Positions 1 to 15,600 are shown, counted from the first letter of the stretch. The stretch is DNA of 64,000 nt from Congeria kusceri (GCA_027627225.1 CM051032.1:63872637-63936636), one strand, 5' to 3'. Numbers and translations are program-made. The notes: generated by a model from the sequence alone, not told the origin.

Positions 1-362
1 CCATTTTTGACGTCTGCTGAGATCTGATGGTCAAACACAAACTGTGAAAGTTTGGTTAAGATTGGATGGAAAATAAAGTCTATACGTTGGAAAAGGGCAC
101 TTTTGCACTTTTTTGCATGAAAAAGGGGCAAAACTCTGGTGTTACTGGTGTGATCTTACCAAATAACAATCCCATCCAGGATTTTATGGTCTTACACGAA
201 CTGTGCAAATTAAGACAAGATTGAATAAAAAATGTAGTCTTTATCACGAAAACGGTCCAAACTGTTGACGGCACATTGACGACGGACGATAGACGGCAGA
301 CGCTGCCGAAGAGGTCCCCTATACCAATAGCTCACCAAGCAATACGTGCTCAGGTGAGCTAA
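1..362 (-). mobile_element. end of a tandem-core, hairpin-tail repeat element (truncated by window edge)
   Basis: It ends with the tail 'gaggtcccctataccaatagc...gtgctcaggtgagctaat' at 300-362. The preceding text ('gtgaaagtttggttaagattggatgga') matches the units at 62985-64000 and 13860-14552. Confidence 0.8.
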
Positions 363-517
363 TAAAATACAAAGAGAAATCGTTGTTTGTTTACCGCATG
401 TTCAAGTATAAAACAAATGTTTATTTTAACACAAGTTACAATTCTAACAGCACATTCATACCTTAAATCAGTATCAGTGATGATCAAAACTCTTACAAGC
501 ACTATAAGTATACACAC

Positions 518-681
518 CTCTACAACGAAGCCTTTCTTGCTGCGTCGTACGTGATGAAACCGCTTGATGAAGATGGCTATGAACTGCCGCAGCGTGAGTC
601 GCCATCCTGTCACGCGCTGGTGCTCACCGTGACTGAACCCGTGTTCACTGTAATCACTCACTGGCTGGGAAACTACTGACT
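518..681 (-). CDS. ABCA1-like: ABCA exon 28: start of second half
   Basis: Residues 1424-1478, ending [19 protein letters not shown] and [13 protein letters not shown], the conserved lead-in to the first helix of TMD2. Acceptor tgcag, donor GTGTGT; phase 1 in, phase 0 out. The next exon is outside the window. Confidence 0.92.
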
Positions 682-3600
682 CTGCAAAATACATGTAGGT
701 GAATAGTTAAAGTGGTGTATCCACAGTAGGTCGACAAAGATATTTGCAAAAATACAGTTCATTTACAGAGAAATAATATTAAAGCATTGTTCAACTCAAT
801 GATTTTGTTTCTATAAACATTTGGCAAACATATATTATTTTATTACATAAACAGTTGTCATTGGTGACAATTTGTAGTAGTAGTAAAATCATTATTTATG
901 AAATATACATGAGCTTCCATTATCCGCATGCGCGCCATTGATAATTTGCATAGCATGGGAAAGTTTCCATTGATGAGCGCAAATTTGTAGGCATGAGTTT
1001 GAATCCTACTGGAACCATGTCTCCCAAAATTATTTTTGTCTTTGCATAAACTTTTGTCTTAACGATTCCATCAATATATGTTCTTTATTTGAAAAACACA
1101 AGGGAGAAAAATAGGGAATTGTCTTGTTTTAATATGTCTATATGCATGCAAAACACCTTTGATATGGCCCTTTAAGAGTCTTTCAAAACAAAACTTAATC
1201 TCATATAACTTTATCTCATCATCAAGTCTTGATGAAAATAAACCCCTTATGAATAAACATAGCTTTAGACTAAGGATGACATAGAGGATATTTGTTTAAT
1301 TCAGTGTAAGATCGTATTTTATTTCATGAGTGGTCATAGAAACAATATTTTCATGAGAGGCGCGCAGCAAAGAGTGAAAATATCTAGTTTCTATGACCAC
1401 GAATGAAATAAAAAATGATTTTACACTGTATTAAACAAATTTTCTTGTTATTTCATGCTTTTGAACGATAAATAAAAATATGCGCGAGATATGCTGAAGT
1501 GTCACAAGTTTTGTGTATTATGACGTCATAAATATGACGTCATTATAATTACAAAATTGTCGAACACTGTTGTAGTGGGAAAATAGTGCCAATCTTACTG
1601 CGTCATTGTCACTAAATTATATTTGTATTAAATTTTAGTATGTGTTTTCTGTTTTTTAAAAAGGCCGATGTTTACACTGACAATGAAGGTATTCACATAC
1701 TTTCAAAAAATAAGCATAAAAACAAAGTTAAAAGTAGTTCCATATAATCAAGAGTGAAATGATCAAACGTTATCATTTAACTCGACCTAGAGTGAAATGA
1801 TCGGGTTATCATTCACTGGTATTCTCCACTCATTTTCACCGCATAGCATGAAATAAAAAAACTGTTTGAATATTTCGGGAAGAGTGTTATATGAAGATAC
1901 AAAAAGTCATACACAGTAGTTACATGCTGTTGACTAGATCACTAAGCTTAAAGTATTTTATACTAATATTTAAATATATTAATACTTAATTCATCTATGG
2001 GAATGTTTGAATATTCGATTGAATGAAAAAGTGAATATTCGAAAATCAAATTTGGTATCTATAAAACACGATACAGAACAGAAACAAGATTCTGTGTTTG
2101 ATGAACACACATGCCCACGGTTGGTGCTGGATAGCCCATTTCTTAGTCCAAATTAGGTCAAGATCAAGGTCAAAGTGAGGTTTGGTAATATGGGTGGATT
2201 GGGGATAGTCATAAGCAACAACTGTGTAAGTATCCAAGTGTTCTAGAAAGCGGTGTTGGTGCTAGATGAAACGGTAAAATCTAGTTAACCAAGAAACAGC
2301 CCATTTGAATTATTCTAAGTGCAAATTAGGTCAAGGTCAAAGTGAGGTTGGGTGATATGGGTGGACAGGACAATCACTATGTGCCTCCCGCATCAAGATG
2401 CAAGGGGGGCATACAAATAATACAACTGCATGCCATCCATATAATATACAGTTCAAAGTAAAGTTCAGCTGTACAAGGATCAAAATTGTATAATTCATTC
2501 TAACTTCATTCTCAACACTAATATTCAATGGCAACACATGTATATATATATATAATATTTAAAAAGGTGCAGATTTAACAAAAATGCTTGACAAATTCAC
2601 ATGAAAGGTGTCAATTGAACTAAAAGTGAGCAAAATAACAAAAATATTTTGTAACAACATTATTGCACAGTTGTCCTACTGGAATAGTCTCTTATGCATG
2701 TTAGCTTTAACATTTGGGGAGTGTCGTGGGAAAACCGGGCTTAATGTATGTGCGTAAAGTGCCGTCCCCGATTAGCCTGTGCAGTCCGCACAGGCTAATC
2801 TGGGATGACACTTTCCGCTTTTACGGTATTTTCTTTTTCAAGGAAGTATCTTCTAAACATACATACAATCTAGGCGGAAACCTTTTTTCCCAGGACACGC
2901 CGCATTTATTCATGAATATTGCTGATTTAAAATGCATACCAAACACAAATTCATTGTAAAGCTAAATCATGCCTGCATGCTTATACATGCTACCATACGA
3001 GAACAAAGACATCGTTCAAAGGAGACAATAATACCTCCGCCTATCAAACGTGTTTGTACTTTATAAAGATATATAAATATCTTTACAACTATCAATATCC
3101 AATGCATGAAATATATATATTGATCTATATTTTGTGGACAACTATTTAACATTATATATAGCAATGTTCAAAATTCACATCAATAGCAACACAAAAGTAG
3201 ATTGAAATCAACACCAACTCAAAAGTACCAACTACAAAACTATAACACTATATTATGTGAAATTTGAGTAAGACATCAAACTTGATACATCATAATCATC
3301 ATCATCATCAATGGTTATTTTTGATGAACATGCAGGTGTAGGAGCATTACACCACATTAGTGGGCCCCCTTCCAGACAGCTGGCTAGCTTCACGCATGGC
3401 AGATCTCACACCCGATCTCCAGGGGTCTCTGTCATGAGGGTCGATGGCTGAGAGCCTCGAATTAACAAATCTTATCATGTTTTCATATTATATACCCTTG
3501 TTTAAATTGAGACTGTTTGTAAACTGTGGTCATGTATGCTCTGTTGTAGCAGCAAAAGTCTGGCCATATCTCCACAATTTCCACTGTAAGGCATTAAACG

Positions 3601-6600
3601 AGGCGTGTCGTGGGAAAAATGGGTTTAATGCACATGTGTAGTGTCATCCCGGATTAACCTATGCAGTCTGCACAGGCTGATCCAGGACAACACTTTCCGC
3701 TTTTATTATATTTTCTGTTTCAAGGAAGTCTCTTCTAAACATAAATCTACTGAAGGCAGAAAACATCATCCCGGATTAACATGTGCGAACGGCTAAACCC
3801 GGGTTGCCCATGACACGCCTCAAATTAATTTAGCAAAGAGAAGGACTTAAGGAGAAGGAAATACTACTCCATACCTGTGTCTTGGTCTGCCACGAGGTCG
3901 GTGGTGCTGTCCACACGGTTGGTCTGGCTACGTCCCAGCAGTGACAGCTTCTTCTTGCGCTTGAAACTCAGTCGGGTCACGTTCCTAGCAAGTCTGCCAC
4001 CTGTCAAAGATGTATAGCACCGAATTGTAAATTTAATTTCCACCATGAATCAAACATGTGATAAAATTGAGACTGCAGCTTTTCATATACTTGATTGTGC
4101 TATTTATATATAAAAAACAACAATCGGGTCACGTTCATTGCAAGTGTTCCACAGATGCAAATGACTGTATGATAATGGTCTTCTGATTCCATTTCAATTT
4201 TCAAAATATTGATGTGACACTGCAGCTATTAAAATACTTTCTTTTGAGCAATCTAATTCACAAATTAAATGGTAAAAATGCAAGTCAAAATATTCATTAA
4301 CTTCTCACCGTCTGCCATTTCTTCCAATTTGTTGCGAGTGATTTCATCAGAATCATCATAATTCTCTTCTGCCACTTTCAAGAATACCTGAAAAAATAAT
4401 TAGCTTGAATCAAACAAATTAAAAATAACATTTATACCTCCAGCAAACAATATTGCAAAGAAAAATGTAAGTAAAAAAAAATTAAAAATTATATGCTTAA
4501 ATAGATACAGCAACAAAAGGCATCAATGAGTAACAAATGAACGAAGGATAGTTTGTGTTTAAAATCCACTAACTAATAACAAATGAACGAAGGATAGTTT
4601 GTGTTTAAAATTCACTAATAAAATGTTTAAATAAACTAAGCACTTTTAATAGTATTTATTGCTGTTATTATCCCTGTCCATTAGTGTTTAGGCATAGTTC
4701 AGGTCTTACCATGATAACATACATATAGCCCAATGCTTTATCACATCACCATGCGTTCATTGATGAACATTATTTTGAATGATTTAAGATGAGGTGCGTC
4801 AAGGGAAAACCTGACTAATCCGGGACGACACTTTACGCACATGCATTAAGTCCGGTTTTCCCACGACGCGCCTCATATGTTATTTTTACAAAAAGGACAG
4901 AAAATGATCGGATAAATACTAGGTAATTCATTCATCACTAGCCTAGTATTCTCCATTTTCACAAAAACATAAAACTTCATCCATACCTCTTCCAAACTGG
5001 TATCAGAAATTCCGAAGCTAGATACGCCCAGGTTGTCATGTGACCTCTCCAATTCCAAGAAGAGACGTTCAAAGTCGCCCCGTCGCGCTGCCTCGTCTGG
5101 CAGCTGGTAACTCAGCTCGGTCACATTATCCTCCACAAGCTTTGCTTCGGGAACGTATTTCTTTACAAACGAGGTCACTTTCTTCACAGAGAAGCCTGAA
5201 AAAATACCAATAAAGTACAGAATATATCCCATATCGCTAAATGACTCCACCAACTTTGCTTTGGGAACATACTTCTTTACAATGAGGTCTTCACAGAGAA
5301 TCCTGAAAAATAAGAATTTAGTACAGAATATCACCGGATAATCCCGTGTATAATTAAATGACTCCACAAGCTTCCCTTCTGAGATGTATTTCTTTACAAA
5401 TGAGGTCACTTTCTGTACAGAGTAGCCTGAGCATTTACCAATGAAGTACAGAATATATATCCCGTACATAATGACACTCATTTTTGCAATGTACAATGTT
5501 ACAAATTATATTTTATACATCATCAATTACAAACTGTGTCAGCACATACAGTATTTAATAATGATCAAATAATATTCTACGCAAATGAATGCTTGAGGTA
5601 GCAGTGGTGTAATGGATATGGTGTCCGCCTTGTGATCGGAGATCGTGAGTTTGATCCTATTCTGGAAGCGTTTGAAGGGTCTTTCTTAAGGCATCAAGTA
5701 CTGGTTCTACCCAGGAAAAGGATTCGAAAATGTCTCAGTAAACCTATGACTTGCGACACAATCAAGCTAAAATAAATAAGTTTAAACTAAACAAAACAAG
5801 AATTGTCACATGAGTGACCGATATACCCCCATAATATGGCCTTGTCAGAAAACTATGGCATCCATTTGAAAGAAATGGACACAATGAGAATGCTTTAATT
5901 TGTGAATGTTTAAGAGTGTATTTGGAAAAATTTAATTTCAATAGGAGCCATAACTCTGTCAACATTTAGTGGTTTGTAACCAAAGTCGAACCTGACCTGC
6001 ATTTTATGGTGTTACACCTACCTGGTATGTGCCAAAAATAATTTAAATATGACGAGCCTTTCATTAGTTATTGTCCTGAAAGGGAATTTTAGTCAAAAAA
6101 GAAGCCATAACTCAGTCAAAATTTAGTGGTTTGTAACCAAAGTAGAACTCGACCTGTATTTTATGCTGCTACATATGTGTACCAAAAATTATTTGAATAT
6201 GTCAAGCCATTCTTGTGTCATCGTCCAGAAACCATGCTTTTAGGGAATTTAAGTCCAAAATGGGCCATAACTCTGTCAAAATTTAGTGGTTTGTAACCAA
6301 AGTCGAATTTGATTTGTATTTTATGATGCTACAAATGTGTACCAAGAATTATTTGAATATGTCAAGCCATTCTTGAGTTATCATCCGGAAACCAGAAAAC
6401 CAACAGACCGACAAGCTCACTCCTATATACCCCCTCCAAACTTCGTAGGGGTATAACCAAACAACAAATTAAACAAACCAAACAGTGTGTTTTGTACAAA
6501 TGTATAAACATGCAAGATGTACACAGACACGGATGCCCCTACCACACGTTTGGACATGACAAAAGGCATGTCGTAAACACAAGAGCTGTCGGACGATCCC

Positions 6601-9600
6601 AAGAGAGGTCTCGATATAAGGAATCTATGTATAAAGTTTCATTAAAATATCTCTCAATGTGTTCTCAAGTTATTGAGCAGAAACCGTTTTCCTATTTTAG
6701 TTACAGTGATCTTGACCTTGACCCTATACGCAATCGCAAGTGAGGTCTCGATATAAGGTATGTATGTATTAAGTTTCATTAAAATGTCTCAATGCATTCT
6801 CAAGTTATTAAGAGGAAATGTTTGTCTATCTTTAGTAACAGTGACCTTGACCTTGACCCCACCCACCGCATATGAAATCCCAACCGAGGTCTCGATATCA
6901 GGTATGTATGTATAAAGCTTCATAAACATATCTCAATTCGTTCTCAAGTTATTGAGCGGAAACCATTTTTCTATTTTAAGTAAAAGTGACCTTGACCCCA
7001 CCCTCCCATAGGCAATCCCAAGCGAAGTCTTGATATAAGGTATATATGTATAAGTTTCATTAAAATATCACAATGCGTGTTCAAGTTATTGAGCGGAAAC
7101 CATTTTTCTATTTTTAGTAACAGTGACCTTGACCTTCACCCCCCCAACCACATATGCAATCCCAAGTGAGATATTGATATAAGGTACCTTTGTATTACGA
7201 ATTATTAATATAACTCTCTCAACATTTAGTGGTAAGTAACAAATTTCGAACTTGACCTGTATTTTATGATGTTACACGTGTACCAAAATTTATTTAAATA
7301 TGTAAAGCCTTGAAAAACCCTAGTTATTTTGTTTGTTCATCATAACAGTAGAAGTATGTTTTGTTGATGGTTGTTTAAGAGAAGAGTGGAATAGGAGCTT
7401 AAAATGGTCAGATCTGACTTTTTTAGGAAATGGTCTGTCATCCATGAACTGTCAACTGGGGGGTACACTATGGGCTACTCACCTAGATATGCGGCCTCTA
7501 TGCCTGGAGGGGTGGGGGGATCGCTCTCTGATTTCCCCTCTGTGAACCCCTCATCCACCTCACTGGTAACCGAGGGCTGTTATAAAAGTAATGTCAACAT
7601 TAAAATTACACATCAATTAACATCGTAATTTACCTTACGACGAGATTTGATTGATAATGTGTTTAGCCATTCAGAAAGCCAGGAGTTATTGTTTGACGGA
7701 CGTGGTTTGTAAAAACATTCGTTCACTCTCAAAAGTGTTTGACAGACTTTATCCTAGGTAGGCGTGGTTATTAATCCCATAGTGTATCTTCAACTGGTAG
7801 GGGGAGAAGGGCGATTTCCCCTCTTTAAACCTCATTGATCACTGAGAGCTGATTAAAAGCAGTTGAATTTAGAGCAATAACAATACACAATCAAGTTCAC
7901 TCCTAAAAACACTGTTGGAGAAAACATCATATAACATTCACATATTATTTTTAAATCGGAGGCACTACATATTAGTATTAACTACAGCTATCACTAAAGG
8001 TGATTAATACCTCCACATACCGCTTTGACGCAGATGAAAAGGTTTACAGTAGGGCGCTTGTTTTGACTGAAGAAATGACCTGCATAGGAGGAACAAGCAC
8101 TATCTTTACAAGAAGGCGCTTTACAGGACATTTGACCTCAAAGTATGACCTTGACCTTTAAAGTAGCGATCTCGTTTATGTGTGTAACACACCGTCTCAT
8201 TTTAAGGTTAAGATTTGTGCCAAGTTATTTCAAAACCCTTCAACGCATGGGGGAGTTATGCATGAGGGAGTTATGCATGGGGGAGTTATAGCTCGGATAA
8301 GTGCTATTTTGACAACAAAGCATTTTGTTTTGACCTTTGACCTCAAAGTATTACCTTGAACTTAATGGTAGCCATCCAGTTCTCCACACCGTCTCATCTA
8401 GGTTAACATTTCTACCAAATTCTTCAAAATCCTGCCATGCATTGGGAAGTTAGAGCCCAGACGAACAATATTTTTACAATAAAGTGCTCTATTTTGACCA
8501 ATGACCTCAAAAGTATAACCTTCTTAAAGGTAGCCATCAGGTACTTGCGCGCGACACACCGTCTCATTTAGGTTAAGATATGTGCAGAGAAATTTCAAAA
8601 TCCTTCAATGCATCGGGAAGTTCGGACAAGTTTCAGGACAGACAGCCCGAAGGGAAGACCGATAGACAGACCAAGGACAGACAGACTGATAGGACAAAGT
8701 GATTTCTCTATAATACCTACTAGTGGTAAAAAACATTTATATACATGACAGGAACTTTCTTTGTTTAATATTGGTGCTGTTCAATTATAGACGTGTTGTT
8801 GTTGTTTTTTTTCCTATAGATAACAAAAAATATTTTCGACTTTTAATGGTACAAAATAATTAAAATAAATTAATACTGAATGAATAAATCTGCGAAACAA
8901 ATTGTTAATGACAATGTGAATTCTGTTCCTAAGGCTATTTTTTTTTATTTCTTGGTTCTCGGATCTCGATTTTTTCCAAAAAGCAAAAAAACAACTAAAA
9001 ATGTGTAGAACCGATATTGTTAAAATGACCTTGTGAAAGGGTTTCAACCTGTTACATGGAATGAATTTTTTTTTTATGTAGCATGCATTGTGACTGTATA
9101 TCGCTGTATGATTCATATGATCTGCTCTCTGTTATTTTATACATCATGCAACACTTAAAGTCAGAAGAAAATACTTAGTAAAACAAATTAAGATCTTAGA
9201 ATAATTGTATTAAATACACATACATAATTTACATCAATATTATAATTTAACAAATTTCATTGGTGTATATTGATTTGTTAATAAGATAAATTTAGTTAGT
9301 TTTCACTTCATTAAACATGTTGTTATACATATAATATAGCACTTGTCAAGCAATATCTGACGTAGGCCTACTGTGTTTAAGTGGGAGCATATTTTAACAG
9401 TAGTTTTTATATGATAAACACTGCCGTTTAATGTTACTGTTATTAGTATTAATGTCATGGTTATCATGCAGTGATTAAGTTAATGTTGTGTTATATGATT
9501 TTTGTAAGTAATAATTTATAAGATTTTAATATCACTGCCCATTTCCATTTGTGAAATGCTTGTCATTAGTTTACTCAAGTCTGTGTCATTTTTTTATTTT

Positions 9601-12600
9601 CATTTTTCCCTCCTCCAACCGGATACTATTCCAAATTTGTTGAGAACCAAGTAATAAAAAACTCTGGCCTAAACACCTGTAGTTTCATAACATACATACA
9701 TACAATGTGGAGGCACTTGAATATTTACCAATAAGCAGGTGCGTGCATCCGCGCTTCCAGTTATTTACAATTGTGTGTGTGATTGCTGGATGTGTGTGAT
9801 TGCTGGGTGTGTGTGATTTCAATGCATTTTTTTTTGTATTTTGATCCGTAAAATGTCCATAGAAACGATTTCTTCAAAGTTTTAATTTTATTAACATATT
9901 TCTGGGATGGTATTCACAAAGCTCCTAAGGGAAATCTTAACTAAAGTTGTACTTCAGTGAAAATTTTAGATCAAATTTTCTATGTGAAATCCAATTATTT
10001 ACGTACAAAGAAGGCTGCAATACGACACATATAAGCAATATTTACAAGTTTACAACATTTTAATGTTGAAAGACCTGTACACGAAACTGCCACAGACTTA
10101 AGGAATTTTATGAATTTAAGGAATTTACTTAAGTTATCCCTAAGGAGCTTCGAGAATACGGGCTCAGGTCTGGTATATTTCTGGACTGCTCCTTTAACTA
10201 TGAAATTAGCTTGCAAGACCAGGGCCTGTACTCATCAACCTATTCTTAGACTTATAGACTTGCGGTATAACTGAAGACCAATCTCATTGAAATATCTTAA
10301 GACTGACGCTACTTTATTATCCGCTGACTGGATCTGATGACTTAGCATTAGGGGTCACGTTCAGATGACCTTTTGAGGAGCCAATCGAACATTTGCCTTC
10401 GAAATGTTGTGGTATAACTTAATATCAATCTCATTAAAATCATCTCCAGTCTGACGCTACTATATTATTCGCCGACTGGATCTGATGACTTTGCATTAGG
10501 GGTCACGTTCACATGATCTTTTGAGGGGCCAATCAAACTGTTGCTTTCAAAATGTTGTGGTATAGCTTCATATATAAACCACACATACTATGCACAAAAT
10601 TACCGTGAACTTTGGATGTTTACTCGCTTAAGGTACCACTATATCCATTGTTATCCACTTGAAAATTAACTGTAAATGATTTATTCCCGAGGATCAGCTG
10701 AAAATGCATCACTTTTCAAAAACCGTGGCCAAACATTGTTGTGCAAAAGGCAATTTCATTGGGCGCAGCAGGGCTGATATTTTTATTGTTCAGAAGATCA
10801 TTTTAACGTGACCTGTCATACGATGTCTTCAGATCCTAACAATGTTAGGATTTGATTTCAATGAGATTGACTTAAGACTAAATGAACAATGAAACTGTTT
10901 TCTTCTAAGAGCGCTGTAAATTGAGAATACTTTGCATCCTACTCTGATTACAGCAGTCTTAATTTAAAACGAAGTGTTAATGAGATTAGCAAATGCAGAA
11001 GTATATTTTCTTGAGTCTTAGTCTGTTCTTTAGTCTTAAGTCTACGACTGGGTTAATGAATGTGGTTCCTGCAGTGGTAATTTTGAGATTCTCAGAAATA
11101 TTAACTCATAGCGAGTTTGCAGCATGTTATGGAGCTCAAGTAATAATATTAGAATTTGGGCTTACATGGTTAAACTGTCTTGTACAACCATCCATAATAG
11201 GTTTAACTACTCGAACTTTGGATTTCATATAAAATGATACCTCACCTAATCACATTAGCTTTTATTTGTGTATTTCAAAAACATGGAAAAGACGTTATTT
11301 AAATACTTCTTTCTGTTTTTGTTTTCTGTTTTCCCGACATACTAGGGATGTCAACGAATAGTCAAATATTCCAATATATAACCGAATATTCAAATATTAC
11401 ACGAATATTGGAATAGACAAAAAGTAACAATTACATTGTTTTTTTTAAATAAGAAACCATTTCAATTTCATTCTCTGAAAACACAATCTGCTGTAATGAC
11501 AATGTGCCATTTTGACACGTCAGTTAACACCTTGGAGACCTGGGTGCACAACTCGTGAAAACAGATTATGACTGATCATCAGGGTCCCACACATTGGGGA
11601 CACCATGTGAATATCTGTAGAACAAAATTAATAATGTATTCATAAGCAATCACCAAAATGTAGAAAAGGTTTACAGTTTGTTGAGTTGGCAAGATGATGA
11701 TGATGATGATGGTGATAATGATGATGATTGATGATGATGGTGGTGATGATAATGGATGATAATGTGATGATGAGGAGGAGGTGGAGAAGGAGGAGGAGGA
11801 GAACGAGGAGGTAAAAATGAAATTAACATATAATAGGACCAAATATACGAATAATATTCAAATAATGAATTAGAATATTCAAATGGTGTTTTAGTATTCG
11901 TTGCCATCCCTATTATATACACCTTTACAAATGTAACAAAGCACATGGCAGCATGCAATATACAAGCCGTCTTGCCGAAGAAAGTGATGAACATTGCTAC
12001 ACGATTAAAACTGTGACAGCTATCTTAACAAGATTTATGGCTTACTTGACTGTTATTTTCCTGAAGCTAAAGATTGACATATATAAACATTAGAGACTGA
12101 AATGCACTCTGGACTGAAATTAATCAATGTTATCTGAAATATTTTTGTATAACACAATTCTATATTGTTTGCAGAATAAACAACACATGATTTTTAATAA
12201 TGCAAAGACAAAGACAAACCACTGAATCAGCCACTGTAATTGTTTTACTCTTTTAAGTTAGAAAATTGTTAAATTCAGCACAAACAACAGGTGAGCTTTT
12301 CAGTACTGGTATTCTATTTAATAAACTTAAATATGCTAACATATCCAAATAACACACAAAATGTTTTCTACTGAGGTTGATACAAGCTATACTAACACCT
12401 AATTATTACTTAAATGGACTAATTCACACGAGCCAATCGGCAAATTTCATGTGTGTTAAGTTCTCAGTTCTGCAGCAATAAGAAAAAGTAGTTTGCTATT
12501 GACAGGTTGTCCCATTTTAAGTCATGGCAATAAGCAATATTTTACCTTTTTTTCTAATTTTTATGGTGATTTAACATTTACTCAATAAGTTTTGATGCTT

Positions 12601-15600
12601 CATTTTTTTTCAAGTGTTAGATATTACAAAATCTACAAAGAGTTCCCATTAAGCATACACAGACACTTACCAAAATCTTCGTTATGGACCTCACGCTACT
12701 TGCAGATGTCGGGCGTGGCTCAATGTTCGTCATCAGCTGCTCCTTCAAGATGGCCTCCTCGTCTATGTCCCTGTCGCTACGCACCAGGGTCAGGTAGTAA
12801 CCGTTGCCATAGCGATTCTTCAGGAAGAGGCTCGAGCCCATGCAGCAGAGCTGACCTTGGGAGATGATCGCAATTCTGTCGCCAAGGACGTCTGCTTCGT
12901 CCATGTGGTGGGTGGAGAGGATTATGGTGCGTCCTTAAAAAGTTAAATATAACAAACATTATACGACCATGTTTGTTACAAACATAAATACATACATGTA
13001 AAATGATGTTAACACTTTTTAAATTTAGTCATAGTTTTTAAGACAAACAAACAAATAAGAGCATTTCATATGTGCCTTACACAATGAGACCTAGTTGAGA
13101 AAACAAGCACCCAAAACCCATATACTAATTCCTCTTTTGTATTTTTTCTTAATTTCCTGAAGTTCTTTAAATCTTAATTTGTAACAGAGCACACTAGGGA
13201 AGAAACATCAACAATATTAACGTTAATATATTATTAAATAAAAACTTTTTTTGGTTAAATTAATCGAAGTGTTAAAATTATACATACTTCTAATAGCTGC
13301 AATAAACAGGATAGCCAGAATAAAAGTATTTTCACCTATATAAATGTATAAGTCTGAAATGACTAATGAAAATTTGGACATGGGACATGCAATTTAATGA
13401 TACAGAATTACAATTTTTAAACAAGAGGGCAATGATGGCCCAAAGCGCTCACCTGAGAACTGGTACAGATGAAGACCATACTGTTGTGACAGGTTTCAAA
13501 ATTAAGGTATATGAGCAATACGCAAAGGGGGATAGGATCAATTTGATTTAAAACATTGGTTAGTGCAATGGGCTAACTGAAGTACGAGTTGGGTAGTGGA
13601 TGTGCGGTGTTTGCCCTAATGGTTCTCAAATCATTTTTCTCGATATTCTTACCTGACCCTTTTTCATTAAGTCAGTGACAACTCTGGAAAATGCAGAAAC
13701 AGTAGATTTTGATGTCTTTTTCGCAGACAGTTTTAGAGAACTAGTTGCAATGCGATGATTGCGATGGCTGTGCTATAAGGTCAAGTTTTGTTTTTTCTTT
13801 GATACTTTTCTGTAAAATGATGATATTACGGCAGGCTCTGAAGACATCAATCTTGCATGTACAAATAACTGCATGCAAGGTTTGCAACTGTTTGAAATCA
13901 AATTTTATCAATCAATTTTTATGGTCATATGCAAACTGTTTAAGTTTGGTCAACATTGAATAAAAAATCGTGTGTGCAAGCCAATCATTTATAACTTGTT
14001 GATGTTTTTTTCCAAATACAAGGGGCAATAACTCAGGTGTTTCTGGCCTGATCATGCTTATATTCAACTTCAACTGTAGTCTTCTGATCATAGACAAACT
14101 ATGCACGATTGGTGAAGATTGGATGAAAAATGAAGTCTCTATCCTGAATAATGTCCATTTTTGTATATTTTTTCACAAACAAAGGGCAAATTAATCTGGT
14201 GTTTCTGGCCCAATATTGCTCTTATTCGACTTCACTTTTAATCTTATGGTCATAGACAAACTGTGCAAGACTGGTGAAGATTGGATGAAAAATGAAGTCT
14301 CTATCCTGAATAATGTCCATTTTTGTATATTTTTTCACAAACAAAGGGCAAATTAATCTGGTGTTTCTGGCCCAATATTGCTCTTATTCGACTTCACTTT
14401 TAATCTTATGGTCATAGACAAACTGTGCAAGACTGGTGAAGATTGGATGAAAAATGAAGTCTCTATCCTGAATAATGTCCATTGTTGCATTGACGCAGGA
14501 GAGGTCCCCTATACCAATAGCTTACCGAGCACTTCCTGCTCAGGTGAGCTAATTAAACCAGTACTACACCTTTTTTTAGCTTGAGAAGCAGCTGCCATAT
14601 TGCCCTTCTTGCATACGGGTCCACCCCCGCTGTAGGCTCGTCCAGAATAACCGTCTTTGAGTTGCCGACAAACGCTATGGCAACCGATAGTTTCCTTTTC
14701 ATACCACCTGTCAAAGAAAGAAATAAGGTGAACCAATTATATAAAACAATATATACATGTATATTAAGTCATTTTGAAATAACGTAGTATTTAAAGGTTT
14801 GAACAGATTTTCTATAATCAAATAATTATATTCAAGGAATTTTTATTTTAAGGTAGAACATGCAATCAGCCCTTGTTGATAATCATAGAGGAGAAATTAT
14901 GGTAAAAATGTATAATGGTAAATACATCCTTTTTGTTTCTACACATCCCAAGATTTTGATTATGAAATATTTTTGTTTTTACCCTTTTTTTTCGCTGAGA
15001 ATTTAGGGTGGGGAGCTCCATAGTCATGATAAAAACAAACAAGATGAAGACAAACTGATTTGTTAACATTTGTAAAGTCAAGCACAGTTAACACTTCACA
15101 CGAGACAGTTTATAAGAGCTATTTACTTTTTTCAAGAAAGAAAAAAACAACATAAAAAACAACATCAATTAAAAAAAACCCAGATAATTCAATTTCATTT
15201 TTTCCCCCACATTTTGTTATGACGAGTTGAAACAAAAATTGAGCCAACCCAACAACTGTGTGAGCACTTTACCGGAGAGGTTGCTGGACATCTCCTGTCG
15301 TTTGTGGGGCAGCCCAACGTCCTTGATCATCTGCTCCATTTCTTGTTTTACCTCCTTAGGCGACGCCCCTTTTAGACGGGCATAAAACCACAGGTGTTCC
15401 TCTACTGTCAGCCTGTTGTAATAGAACATGCATACTGAAATATTATCAGTGTCATTTGTAAAACTCTTCTGCGTATTTCTGACATTTGTGGCAGAGCATG
15501 ATTGCTTACGGCACTAATGTGAAATTATTGCCGAAGGAAAAACAAATATTTCAAGAAAAATACATGGTGAAAATATGTTTAATAAATGTCAAGCTAATTA

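Larger units (their letters stand above)
8706..12670. other. intron between exons 23 and 24, remainder
   Basis: Outside the listed inverted-repeat elements this is plain AT-rich intron. A short 'gtgtgtgattgctggatgtg' repeat lies at 9775-9820. Confidence 0.6.

Noticed and set aside
11579..11994. His/Ser/Pro-rich frames
   Set aside because: They translate a GAT/GAG microsatellite inside an inverted-repeat element. The same applies at 53078-53323.
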